Shown here: positions 54,649-64,000 of the stretch, in pieces | Position numbering within the stretch: position 1 is the stretch's first letter | Layout: every line of letters starts with the position of its first letter | From: Cordia subcordata | Lineage: Eukaryota > Streptophyta > Magnoliopsida > Boraginales > Cordiaceae | Direction: 5' to 3' | Length of the DNA stretch: 64,000 nucleotides | Assembly (NCBI GenBank): GCA_028554755.1 | Contig: JAPTOF010000011.1 | Span: forward strand, 3,314,501 to 3,378,500 | Program-made: the position numbers and the translations under genes | Notes under the pieces: model-generated | Told to the model about the DNA's origin: nothing | Seen by the model: only the letters and a program-made list of their open reading frames with translations | Database searches by the model: none

Positions 54649-56532
54649 TGGAGTCGTCTTTTGAGTGCAAGCTCTAAAGACCCGAAAGCGTACAGATCGG
54701 TGTAGTAGAGTGTGTACGAGAATGGGTGTCGAACCACAGGGAGGCTATGTTGTGGAATGGATTCTACGTGTGTGTGTCCTAAAGAATGCCTAAAAAGAAA
54801 CCTAAACTAACTACTTTTGGTGTTTTGGATGATCGAGAGCTCTAGCTAAAGAAAATAAAACTAAACTATGGGAGTGGAAAGCGGGAAAACAAGCTAATCT
54901 AGAGGGAACTAACAAATACAAAGGTGTTAAGGTGACTTCAACTTATGAATGGGTGATTCTATACTCAGATAGTATGGGATTAAAGGATGATGGCTTACCA
55001 TAGTAATCGCTCATAACTAGGTTGCTAAATTAGTGTCTTAATTTCCCCTTAGGACTCAATGCGGGTCCGTCCTTAGGCAGGGCCTCCTAAAGCTACGGCA
55101 TGGTCCTTATGACCTAGGGCCTTAAGAGTGATCAATTAGCTACCTAGGCGACTTAAAATGAACCTACCCTAGTACCCAAACCATTGGCTGGATTTAAAGC
55201 CAAGACCTAATGTCGCTAGGGTTGGCTAAACCTATCCTAAAACCAATTGGCTGGATTTAAAGCCAAAGGAGACTCGACCTAGGCCAGCCCTAAATTACTT
55301 GCCGTCATTCTAAGGTCACTACAGTGGGATATAACTTGCTAGCATATTCATACATGCTCTAGGCCAAGGTGTTTGTGAATAATGGGATCTATTCAGCTAC
55401 CAAACATCGTCATGAGTGGATTACACCATTAGAATTGATTAACAACCAACATGTATGCATTATTGAAGTTATATTCACTACTAGGTATGCAAACATGCAT
55501 ATAGACGTGAATATAAGCATTACCCATTTCATAGCATCCATATATAAACATATAGACATGATTATAGTATGGATTAGATGTGTTTAGTAACAAATAGACT
55601 TTAATTTATACACATGCTACTCATTTAGGCATTTTATCAAACACTTAAACATGAATAAGAAAATAATCATTTGAATAAGAAAATCAAACATGTATACATT
55701 CAGCCATCAAATCCCATATCAAAAGAGTATATAGTTAATCCATTACATAAACTAAATCACTCTACACATGTCTACTCAATCATAATAGAAAATAGAATGA
55801 AAGAGAGATTATGAAGTTTCCCTTTCATCCTAGCTAATCTTGTACAAAGCTCTTGAGCAAACTTGAATCCAAATGTCTGAAACCCTCTAAATCCACTTGA
55901 TTCAAGGTGACAAATGTGTGAGAGAGTGTGTAAGGTGGGTGAAAACTACGGTTAAGTATGTGAGATATAGCTATGAAGTGTGTGTGATGGGTCTAAAAAT
56001 CCTCTCTCCTCTTTGAAATCTGAAAATCGAGCTTTTTATATCAGCATCTGCGTACTGCCAGTCGACCAGCTTCTCTTCTTAACTTGTCCAGCTTTCAAAG
56101 TGGTGCTCTCTGGACTAGCTGATCGACCTAGCCGGTCGGCTCTGGAAGGGTAGTCGACCGGCTTTTTGTGGTGGCTCTCTAGAGTGGCCGGTCGACCTAG
56201 CCCATCAACTGGCTTTTCTTCTAGGTCGTCCGGCTGAATTTTCTTCCTCTATTCTTTGTCTTTTTGGTTTTTGATCTGCTCCCCTTGACTCGCGCATCTC
56301 CCATCTTCATCACCCATCAATGTCCAATCTTGATCTTAACCCAAAGTTCACCTAAATCATTGAAAACAAGCAATTAGTGTAGCAATTGTGTCTCAAACTC
56401 ATTATGTACAATTGTTTACACTTAACCCTATTCTTAACATAAGTACTACACTAATGCATCTTCAAAAGCACTTAACACCTCTTAAACATAGGCAAATAAC
56501 AACATAAATGCACACAAAAACACAACACATCA
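54649..56532 (-). repeat. Athila-2 5' LTR
   Basis: 1884 bp, from TGGAGTCG on the inner side to ACACATCA on the outer side (TGATGTGT...CGACTCCA in element direction). CTTAC follows at 56533. TATA motif at about 56030-56044 on the minus strand; GTCGACC array at 56060-56240. Confidence 0.9.
56060..56240 (-). repeat. GTCGACC-rich array, Athila-2 5' LTR
   Basis: GCCAGTCGACCAGC, GCTGATCGACCTAGCCGGTC, GTAGTCGACCGGC, GTGGCCGGTCGACCTAGCCC and AGGTCGTCCGGCTG succeed one another, separated by GGTGCTCTCTGG-type spacers. It lies on the upstream side of the TATA box in element direction. Confidence 0.78.
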
Positions 56533-56537
56533 CTTAC
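56533..56537. repeat. Target-site duplication, right of Athila-2 (CTTAC)
   Basis: Matches 45381-45385. Confidence 0.88.
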
Positions 56538-57317
56538 GAATTACTCCTTGTACTTTGGTGGCATACTACCCGTATTTCCAATTTGGTGGTGACGGGTTAC
56601 TCGGTGCGAGCAAGGGTTGTGAAGCCAATGTGCAAGACAAGATGGGATTGACCCACTCCAGGTATTAGGAGAATGATATTCCACCATGTCCTAACTCATT
56701 AAGTCTTTGGCCAAAGCTTTCTGTGTGATGTGTCATGAAGACATGTCGTGATGAGTCATGACAAGATTAGGACTTAATATGAAATAATTAATAGGAGTTT
56801 GACAGTTGACCATGCTCCTACAATTGTTTCAGAATATCGATAGTGCCCAGGTTCATTGATAATTGCCTTGCAATTTTTTAGCTTATCCGAACGTCTGGAA
56901 CCATTGCTAAACGGTATCTCTAATGAGTACAAAGATTGTCCTCGTATTACTGGCTTAAGTTTAAACCTATGGAGTCACACAAAAGGTCAAAAATTTTATT
57001 GATGGATTGATCTATAATATTTAATTGAGAATTAAATATTCCATCATTTAATTTTGAATTAAATAAAAGGAATTAATAATTATTATGTTTGAATATTTAA
57101 TTGAGAATTAAATATTTAATATTAATTATTAAGAGGTTAAGGATTTAATTTCATTTATTTTCTGCTAGCACAGAAAAATGTAGCACGAATTAAATCTTGG
57201 GCTAATTGGGTTAAGAATTAAATAATGATTTAATTCCAAATTGGGTTTTAAGGTTTAGGCCTAATTGGGTTGGAAGAATTGAGCCTAGGACTTGTGAAGG
57301 CCCGACTCCTTTTGTTC

Positions 57318-57327
57318 TATAAAAAGA
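57318..57327 (+). promoter_or_regulatory. TATA box of the Angela 5' LTR
   Basis: CTATAAAAAGAGAGG lies about 280 bp before the LTR end, in the expected direction. Confidence 0.6.
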
Positions 57328-57603
57328 GAGGTATTGTATATGTTATTTAATTCTATTATCAGCTTTTCACAAAAAAAAAAAAAAAAACCCTCCTTCTCTT
57401 CCCAAAAGAAAACCCTAGCCTCCATTAGTAAACATTGACTACGTACAAGAGGAGGAAGATCAAGCTTCCGCAAGGCTTTATATTAAGAACATGTATTCGC
57501 GTCACGAATATCCAGGTATTCATCGTGTTCTTTGTGAATTTTAATTTTCAAGAGCCTGATTCTAGAAGAATTTTGTGCAAAATTTTCGCAGAATTCCTAC
57601 AAT

Positions 57604-57616
57604 TGGTATCAAAGCC
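57604..57616 (+). other. Angela primer-binding site
   Basis: TGGTATCAAAGCC, two bases after the terminal CA of the LTR, matches the initiator-Met tRNA type TGGTATCAGAGCC with one change. Confidence 0.85.
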
Positions 57617-57879
57617 AATGCTCTTTATTAATGTTCTTGATTTATTGCACAATTTTAATTATTCACATATGTATATGGTATATATATACATGTGTGTTAA
57701 CAATTTTGATTGCAAGATTTAATTGTGAATTAATTTCATGAAAATAAGATTTGAGTTGCCCTTCTCTTGCCTGCAATTAGATTGCTTAGATTTAAGAGCT
57801 TTTGTCTAACTAAGCATTAGTGGTGTTTGTTTGACCAGCTCTAATCTATTTAAAATGTAAAAAAAAAAAAAAAAATTGG

Positions 57880-57966
57880 TTTTGTCATTGCTAGTGGGTT
57901 TCGAACCTATGCCATGAGCATCATGACCTTTAATCTGAGGCTGTAGACCACTAGGCCAAGCCCTCT
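57880..57966 (-). repeat. tRNA-like segment 1 (pol III A and B boxes), antisense in Angela leader
   Basis: The minus strand reads GGGCTTGGCCTAGTGGTCTA ... ATAGGTTCGAAACCC. TGGCCTAGTGG (57958-57948) fits the A-box consensus TRGYNNARNNG exactly, and GTTCGAAAC (within 57907-57897) fits the B-box GWTCRANNC exactly. A run of T's on the minus strand follows at 57875-57858, like a pol III stop. A full cloverleaf is not evident, so it is called a tRNA-derived repeat (SINE head or pseudo-tRNA). Confidence 0.55.
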
Positions 57967-57990
57967 TTTTGTTAGAAAGAGTATTGCATT

Positions 57991-58098
57991 AATGTATTCA
58001 AGTAAACAAAATTAAAAAAGAAAATAAAGATTTTCATTATGATGAATGTATTCAAGTAAACAAAATTAAAAAAGAAAATAAAGATTTTCATTATGATG
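57991..58098. repeat. Perfect 54 bp tandem duplication
   Basis: AATGTATTCAAGTAAACAAA...TTATGATG occurs twice, head to tail (57991-58044 and 58045-58098), without a mismatch that I can see. Confidence 0.9.
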
Positions 58099-58384
58099 AA
58101 GACGAATTCGTCTTCATCAAATATGTCTTTCATTTTCCCTTTTTCATGCCATTTTTTCTTTTACACTTATTAAAAAAAAGGGTTTCCTTCACCTTTCTGC
58201 CGCAGCAGAGAGGAAAAATTTGTTTTCCTCTGGTCTGTCGTGTATTGCATTTATTATAAAAAAAAATTAGAGACGAGTGGTCATCTTCACGAGATGTCGA
58301 CCAGCCCCATAATAAAAAAAATCTTTTCTTAAGAAGATAAAATTAAAAAAAATAAAATTAATAAAATTAAAAAAAAATAATCTT

Positions 58385-58475
58385 GCATGTTTTATGTTAC
58401 TGTCGACATTCAAGCCTGCGTGTATAGCCTGGATTATGCTTGCTCTTACCAACCAAGCTATTGGTAAGCCCTAGT
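58385..58475 (-). repeat. tRNA-like segment 2, antisense in Angela leader
   Basis: The minus strand has TAGCTTGGTTGGTAAGAGC (58460-58442), very like a tRNA D-arm and A-box, with one consensus mismatch. A weak B-box-like GGCTTGAATGTC lies at 58416-58405. An AT-rich tail with T runs follows on its minus-strand downstream side. It shares GCATGTTTTAT and GGTAAGCCCTAG with segment 3. Confidence 0.45.
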
Positions 58476-58544
58476 CCATGAATGTGATTCATGCCCTTTG
58501 TTATCCAGGCACTCAATTAATAAAAAAAAAAAAAATCGCGCATG

Positions 58545-58628
58545 TTTTATAGCCAGTGAGAATCAAACATGTGCCTTCTGCTAGGGTTTTGCTTACTCTT
58601 ACCAGCCCAACTACAGGTAAGCCCTAGT
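58545..58628 (-). repeat. tRNA-like segment 3, antisense in Angela leader
   Basis: TAGTTGGGCTGGTAAGAGT (58613-58595) resembles a D-arm and A-box, and TGTTTGATTCTC (58569-58558) a B-box with one mismatch, about 35 bp apart. A 14-base T run follows on the minus strand at 58535-58522. It is a sister copy of segment 2. Confidence 0.5.
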
Positions 58629-60449
58629 AGGGAAGGTGTCTTCTTTTAATTATAAGTTTGTTTTCAAGAATCAGATAAAATGATATTAAAATTGGTCTTT
58701 ACCAAGTTTTGAAACCAGGACCTATTGAATAACATTTTAGTGTCTTTACCGCCTTGGATGAATCCTTGTTTGGTCCTACTTGCTTCTTTTTGCATATAAT
58801 CTCTTATGGCAGATTATAGACATACTTTAATTAGTATGACTAATTAAATCAATTATAGCTATAGATATATATTATCTAATTAATTGTTAATTGGTTTGTA
58901 CATACAAATAAATTGTTTATTTGTTCATAAACTATTTTATTTGATAAAATAGATTTTTCATTTGTAATAAATATTTGATATTTATTTTAAAAATCATTAT
59001 TTTGTCAAAAATATGTTTTGACACCCAATTGATTTTTAAAATTATTTTAATTAATTAGGTAGGCCCAATATTGTTTGGAAATTTTGTTTATGACCCTAAT
59101 AGTCTCAAAATTAGTTTATTTAATTAGGCAAGTCTCTAATTTGTCAAAATTGGGATTTTGACCCCAAATAATTTAAAATAATTTAAAAGGAGTTTTAATT
59201 ATTTGGTAAGGTCAATTTAATTTGATTAAATTGATCTAATTATTGTGCGATGAAATCATGAAATTGTTTATGCTCTTTTATTTTGATGTATGATATATTA
59301 TTAAGTGGTTATGGGCTTGCAAATTACGTTTATTAATTATTGTAATTAATTTATGAGTTTTTTAATTAGGCTTCCTAGCCCAGTCTTCTCTTAAATCTGG
59401 TTGTCAAATCCCTTTCCCAAGTGATATTTCCCCTCCTTTAGAAGGAGTTCTTCTTAATTATGATGTAATTAGTAGTTTTTAGCACAATGGAGATGAGGAA
59501 CTGAAGAGCAAGAAACTGAAGGCCCGGGCCTATCCAGGTTTCCCAATATTAAAATGTAATAATTTAGTTTTGCATGATAGAGTGGCCCATGATGGCTCTA
59601 GTGGGCTACACTAGGAAAAGCCCATAACCACCTGCATGTGCTTATATATGTTGATATATATGTTGTTTTGTATGTCAATCGATTAATTAACTGAATAATT
59701 AAAGATTTGGCTATTAAACAAGCACGCTCTGTTAATCAAATAAATCCCCTAAAATTATGAGGTTTAAAGTGACTTGGACATGGGGATGTCCAAATCATTG
59801 CCTCCTATTAAAGTAAATAATAATGGACCCAATGCTTTAATAAACATAGGAGGCCCTCAAGCCTGGCTTTTATTGGAATATTGGGATTATTATTTACTAA
59901 ATGAAACCCTTGGAATTCCTTTGAACTGGTGAGTAGGTGGGCCGACCTCAGTCGAGTCTACTCATTGGAGTTGGAAGAAAACCTTGGGAATTCATGTTAA
60001 TGGTTTAACCTAACTGAGCTTTTTAGTGGAGGACCTTAGTCCTACTAAAGAGATACATGGGGCAGAACAATATTGGGAGTTGCTTGGCAAAGTAATTGGT
60101 TATGAACTTACCAAGCGGTGTCCATAGGTTGGCTGACCTCAATTGGACCTATGTACATTGTTTTGGATCTCAGTACCCATTAAAGGGGTTTATTTTTTGG
60201 AAATCCCTTCGAGCTGTAAGTAGGGGCTAACAGTTTGAACAAAATAGTGGGAGGATCCACTAGATATTGGCCCATATCTTTTGGAAAAGTTAATAACTCG
60301 TATATATAATAGATTATTTATTCTTTTTATGTCAATTATTTGTAGATTTAATGGTTAACACATTGTCTTTAAGATCACTATTGGATAGTGAGAACTCACT
60401 GGGCCCAACTTCGATAGCAGGTATTGAAGGTTGTGCATAGTGCTTGAAC

Positions 60450-61170
60450 ATGAACGTATCTGATCCAGCACCTGCAGAGCCTGCTGCTAATGCACCTGCA
60501 GTGGATCATTAACGCTATAAAAAATGGCTTAATGATAGAGCCATGATTCGCTGCATTATGAGGGCTACAATGAATGACGAGTTTTGTCGCAAGTTTGAGG
60601 ATTCACAGCTTGAGGCTATCATTCAAGTGTTGAATGAGTTGTTTGGCATATCAGATGATGCTGAAAGACATAGAACCTCATGTGCTATTTTCAGTGCCAA
60701 GATGAAGGAAGGCATACCAGTTACTGATCATGTATTGTACATGATAGAAAACATCAAAAAATTAGCTAAGCTAGGCTTTCCACTTTAGGAACAGCTTGGC
60801 AAGGATGCCATTCTTAATTGATTGCCTTAATCTTTTCTCCCCTTCTTGAATTAGTTCAAGATGAACAAGCCTGTATTCAACTACCACGAGCTACTAGGAC
60901 TGTCACAAATCTTTGAGAAAGATAACCAGCTCCTTAGAAAGCTTGTTAATGTAGTAAGAGGTACCTCATTCTCAAAATGCAAGGGTTTTAAGAAAGGCAA
61001 AAAGAAAAACAAAAATGCATTAAATGCCCAAGGTTGGATTAAGAAGCCCACACAACAACAAAATCAAGCCCGCAAGCAAAAGGTTGACAATAGCCAAGCA
61101 GAGTGCTTCTTTTGCAAGAAGCTTGGACACTAGAAGAGGAATTGTCTTTAGTATCTGGCATCCTTTGATC
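60450..61170 (+). pseudogene. gag: Angela gag
   Basis: The ATG at 60450 begins MNVSDPAPAEPAANAPAVDH, then a TAA at 60510. The same frame continues RYKKWLNDRAMIRCIMRATM, LEAIIQVLNELFGISDDAER and MKEGIPVTDHVLYMIENIKK, to a TAG at 60786. After a shift MNKPVFNYHELLGLSQIFEK, a Lys-rich stretch and the CCHC knuckle ECFFCKKLGH follow; the Trp after His is a TAG (61131), and KRNC completes the knuckle. The capsid wording fits Angela. Confidence 0.85.
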
Positions 61171-61199
61171 CAAATAGGACAAGAAGAAAGCAACAGGTT

Positions 61200-61440
61200 G
61201 CTCAGCAGGGTACGTATATGATTACTCCTTCCAACTTCAGTGTCATAGACTCTACTACCTATGTATTAGACACAGGCAATCCTTATCATATTTGCAATTT
61301 GTTGTAGGGGCTGCAGGTTAGTAGGAAGTTCAAAGACAAAGAGTGATACCGGAGCGCTGGCAATTTCTAATACTAGCGTTAGGGTGTTTATCTCTAGCTA
61401 TCAATTTTATGAACTTAAGTCTTTCTAATGTTTTCTTTTG
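61200..61440 (+). pseudogene. pol: Angela protease
   Basis: STTYVLDTGNPYHICNLL near 61250-61305 is the active site (DTG), followed by a stop, and GLQVSRKFKDKE. The rest of the domain is frameshifted. It matches the Angela pattern WVLDTG..HIC. Confidence 0.75.
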
Positions 61441-61561
61441 TCCAGATTTTATTTTGAACATTATTTCAATTGGGCTGTTAGCTTAAGATGGATATTCCTT
61501 TAGAATTTTCAATAATGTTATTAACATTATTTTGAATAATGTTTATGTTTTTAACGGATGA

Positions 61562-62455
61562 TTGGAACATGAGATTTATATTCTGACACAAACTGTGCAC
61601 ATCTTGCATGTTAGCAATAAATGTTCCAAAATAGAAACTACTTCAGATATAAATCTTTGGCACTGTACACTTCATCATATTAATAAGGAGAGGATTAACA
61701 AGTTGGTCAAAGAAGGGTTTCTTGACATTGGTGATCCTGAATCACTACCGACCTGTGCGTCTTGTCTACCTGGAAAAAAAACCAAATCTCTTTTTACTAG
61801 AAAAGGTGATCAAGCTACAGAACTCTTGGGCATTATACATACTGATGTCTATGGGCCCATGAGCACTAGTGGTAGGTGGTATTCCAACTTTATTACATTC
61901 ATTGATGACCTATCTAGGTATGGGTATGTCTATTTGATGAGATATAAATCAGAGTCTTTTGAATTGTTCAAGAGATATAGAAGTACGATAGAAAAACAAA
62001 CTGGATAGAGTATTAAGATTCTACGATCTGATCGTAGAGGAGAATATCTTTCTAATGAGTTTTTGAGTTACCTAGAAGAGAAAAGGATTCTCTCATAATA
62101 GACTCCTCCAGGTACACCACAACATAATGATGTATCTGAAAGGAGAAATTGAACACTGTTGGACATGGTTTGACCCATGATGGGATACACGAATCTACCC
62201 ATTTGGGGATACGCTCTTGAGACAGTCGTTCATGTGCTAAATAAAGTACCTAGCAAGTCAGTAGAAAAGATACCATATGAGATGTCGCATAGTCGTAGAC
62301 CAGTACTCTCTTACCTTAAGGTTTGGGGGTGTTTGGCATACGTCAAACGTCTTCAAACTGATAAGCTAAAACCAAAATATGACAAATGTAGATTTGTATG
62401 ATACCCTAGAAAGTCTAAGAGATACTACCTCTATCATGTTGAAGAATAAAAGGCG
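61562..62455 (+). pseudogene. pol: Angela integrase
   Basis: NLWHCTLHHINKERINKLVK with PTCASCLPGKKTKS is the HHCC finger. The core has IIHTDVYGPMSTSGRWYSNF (first Asp), FITFIDDLSRYGYVYLMRYK, after a stop ILRSDRRGEYLSNEF (second Asp) and DVSERRN (Glu). The C-terminal part GYALETVVHVLNKVPSKSVE and LKVWGCLAYVKRLQTDKLKP ends near 62455. Catalytic residues are present but at least six stops interrupt the frame. Confidence 0.85.
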
Positions 62456-62639
62456 TTTGTTGCTGCTAGAGCAATCTTTCTAGAGAAAGAGTTTATCGAA
62501 CAAGAGAAAATTACCTTTACTATTCAGCTTGGTGAAGTACAAACACCTTCAATTGAACACACAAGATAGGATAAGGATAGAGAACCAAATCCTGAAGCTA
62601 CTATATAGGCATCATTTAGGAGATCTAGTAGAGTACCCC

Positions 62640-63721
62640 GTCAACCAACTAGGTATGGATTCCTAGTTCCAGATAGTGATCCCATTGAACTAGACGAGAA
62701 TGATGAGGATCCGATCACCTATATGGATGCCATGCAAAGGCACGACTCCAAAGAATGGCTTAAGGCTGTGGAATCTGAAATGGAATCCGTGAAAGTCAAT
62801 AATGTGTGGACATTAGTTGATCTACCTGAAGGGGTTAAACCCATTGGGTGTAAATGGGTTTTTAAATGAAAGCGAGGAGCAAATGGGAAGGTGGAGACAT
62901 ACAAAGCCTGTTTGATTGCTAAGGCATATCAGCAACGTCAAGGTATTGACTATGACCAAACGTTTTCCCCTGTAGCGATACTCAAGTCAGTTCGCATCAT
63001 GCTTGCTGTAGCTGTGCACTTAGACTATGAGATCTAGCAAATGAATGTCAAAACAACTCTCCTTAATAGTGAGCTAGAAGAGAAAGTATACATGACACAA
63101 CCTGAAGGGTTCATATCAACAGATGAGTCTAAAGTGTGTAAGCTTCAGAAGTTCATTTATAGACTCAAGCAAACTTCTCGGAGTTGGAACATACTTTTTG
63201 ACAAGGTAGTCAAAATGTATGGCTTTGTTAAGAATGAATAAGAGCCTTGCATTTATAAATGGGATAACGAACATATGGTCACATTCTTAGTATTGTATGA
63301 GGATGACATTCTCCTTATAGGAAATGATATCCCTGTATTACAGAATGTGAAGTTATGGCTTTCATCTCAGTTTTCCACGAAAGATCTAAGAAAGGCTTCC
63401 TATATCCTGGGGATCAAGATCTATAAAGATAGATCTAAGAGGTTGTTGGGATTGTCCCAATCCAAGTACATAGACACCATGCTGAAAAGGTTCAACATGG
63501 AAAATTCCAAGACGGGCTACATTCCAATAGGCCATGGAATTTCTCTCTCTAAGAGAGATTGCCCCTCAACTCCTCAGGAGAGAAAGCGTATGAGCAGAGT
63601 ACCTTATGCTTCAATAATAGGATCTATTATGTATACTATGACATGTACGAGGCCTGATGTGGCATACTCCTTAGGAATGGTCAGTAGATACGAATTTGAT
63701 CCCGGCAACAGATGTTGGTAA
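62640..63721 (+). pseudogene. pol: Angela reverse transcriptase
   Basis: DPITYMDAMQRHDSKEWLKA, ESEMESVKVNNVWTLVDLPE and PIGCKWVFK open the domain. A stop follows, then GIDYDQTFSPVA and MNVKTTLLNSELEEKVYMTQ with PEGF. The active site reads LYEDDILLIGND near 63295, where YVDD is expected, so Val is replaced by Glu. KASYILGIKIYKDRSKRLLG, SKYIDTMLKRFNMENSK and MYTMTCTRPDVAYSLGMVSR follow. Stops near 62868, 63036 and 63239 disrupt it. Confidence 0.87.
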
Positions 63722-64000
63722 ATGGCAAAGACCAACCTTAAGTATTTAAGAAATACTAAAGACCTATGGCTCATCTATAGGGGTTCTGATATGAAACTAG
63801 TAGGTTATATCGATTCTAGTTTCTAGTCAGATAGGGATGACAATAAAAGCGTGTCTAGGTTCATGTTTAGCTTAAATGGTAGAGCTATCTGCTAGAAGAG
63901 TTCCAAGCAACAGATCATGGCTGATTTTGTCTGCGAGGCAGAATACATAGCAGTGTCTGATATGGCGAAGGAAGTAGTTTGGCTCAAGAAATTCATCACT
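63722..64000 (+). pseudogene. pol: Angela RNase H, partial at window end
   Basis: NLKYLRNTKDLWLIYRGSDM, KLVGYIDSSF, a stop, SDRDDNKSVSRFMFSLNG, another stop, and EAEYIAVSDMAKEVVWLKKF show the Copia RNase H. IDSSF stands where YTDADF-type residues are expected. The domain continues beyond the window. Confidence 0.85.

Larger units (their letters stand above)
45386..56532 (-). mobile_element. Athila-2, Ty3/Gypsy LTR retrotransposon, defective
   Basis: The 11.1 kb element has LTRs at 45386-47226 and 54649-56532, the CTTAC duplication, a tRNA-Asp-type primer site and a polypurine tract on the minus strand. Protein domains closely parallel Athila-1, but the LTRs belong to a different family and match the solo LTR at 779-2382 in organisation. 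It sits inside the Angela 5' LTR. The left outer terminus is TA instead of TG. All coding parts are broken and no env gene is recognised. Confidence 0.92.
39390..57601 (+). repeat. Angela 5' LTR, split into three pieces
   Basis: The pieces are 39390-39480, 45020-45385 and 56533-57601, about 1.5 kb once the two insertions and duplicated bases are removed. The outer edge is TGTTAGG and the inner edge CCTACA. The duplicated ACATT/ACATC around the Tork element and CTTAC around Athila-2 show where the LTR was opened. The last piece carries AT-rich TTTAATTGAGAATTAAATAT repeats and the TATA box. Confidence 0.8.
57617..60449 (+). other. Angela leader region
   Basis: About 2.8 kb between primer site and gag has no gene, which is long for the lineage. 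It includes antisense tRNA-like segments (separate entries), a perfect 54 bp duplication, AT-rich sequence at 58780-59340, and, at 59770-60300, GC-richer sequence with inverted phrases (for example GGACATGGGGATGTCC) that could fold in RNA. Confidence 0.6.
39390..64000 (+). mobile_element. Angela-lineage Ty1/Copia element (continues past the window)
   Basis: It starts TGTTAGGAATAGTGTCCTAAA, a typical Angela-type LTR start. Its 5' LTR is interrupted by two other elements and ends at 57601 before an initiator-Met primer site. A long leader, gag with a CCHC knuckle, protease, integrase, RT and RNase H follow on the plus strand. RT phrases such as KYIDTMLKRFNMENSK and PIGHGISLSKRDCPSTPQER are characteristic of the Angela lineage. 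The 3' end lies beyond the window. Many stops make it non-autonomous. Confidence 0.85.

Noticed and set aside
54395..54670. 91-codon Phe/Leu-rich minus-strand frame before the Athila-2 primer site
   Set aside because: It overlaps the primer site and LTR edge and is T-rich leader sequence, so it is not a credible membrane protein.
57880..57966. A functional tRNA gene
   Set aside because: Box sequences are good but I cannot draw full acceptor and anticodon stems, so it is reported only as tRNA-like.
1..64000. CRISPR arrays, bacterial operons, riboswitches or phage modules
   Set aside because: All recognisable coding sequence is plant transposon or plant host; repeats are LTRs, microsatellites and short tandem repeats without regular spacers.

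Overview
This is a stretch of plant nuclear DNA, almost certainly an angiosperm and probably a eudicot (AT-rich sequence; the eudicot call is inference). It is a heterochromatin-like nest of transposable elements. I see no intact protein-coding gene. Coding capacity comes from decayed Ty3/Gypsy (Athila and chromovirus lineages), Ty1/Copia (SIRE, Tork, Angela lineages) and hAT elements. The only non-transposon coding trace is a SEC22/longin-type pseudogene near 35.3-35.9 kb.

Left block (1-19.4 kb) is a nest of up to four layers. A minus-strand hAT transposase is cut in two (1-481 and 13313-14390) by a plus-strand Athila element (Athila-1, 487-13307, TSD CTAGG). The 5' LTR of Athila-1 is itself cut by a solo LTR of another Athila family (779-2382, TSD GGTTA). 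The hAT 5' end near 15290 abuts a plus-strand chromovirus that starts in mid-protease (15297-18590). This suggests the hAT landed inside the chromovirus, whose gag would then lie left of the window. A minus-strand Athila LTR fragment (about 18785-19436) follows.

Middle block (19.4-39.4 kb): a SIRE-like LTR fragment, an isolated Copia RT relic, a Copia LTR with primer-binding site and leader, a second hAT (plus strand, truncated) holding a possible organelle-derived segment, and a minus-strand SIRE element (26582-34504). The SIRE has lost most of gag and most of its 3' LTR, but keeps an extra env-position reading frame of the plant-transposon-protein type. Then come the SEC22-like pseudogene, AT-rich DNA with microsatellites, and a SIRE-like solo LTR (37929-39355, TSD TTGAG).

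Right block (39.4-64 kb) is one Angela-lineage Copia element on the plus strand, continuing past the window. Its roughly 1.5 kb 5' LTR is spread over 18 kb (39390-57601) because it contains a Tork element (39481-45019, minus) and a second Athila element (Athila-2, 45386-56532, minus, TSD CTTAC). Its long leader (57617-60449) carries antisense tRNA-like segments. Its gag-pol (60450-64000) is full of stops.

Each autonomous family shows the usual parts: LTRs bounded by TG...CA, a tRNA primer site (tRNA-Asp type for Athila, initiator-Met type for Copia), gag, protease, integrase, RT and RNase H in lineage-specific order, and a polypurine tract. All coding frames are broken, so none is autonomous here. 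Recurrent non-coding features are more unusual: palindromic GTCGACC-rich arrays upstream of LTR TATA boxes, a shared 3' non-coding block with two polypurine-tract-like motifs in both Athila elements, and pol III-like boxes in the Angela leader.
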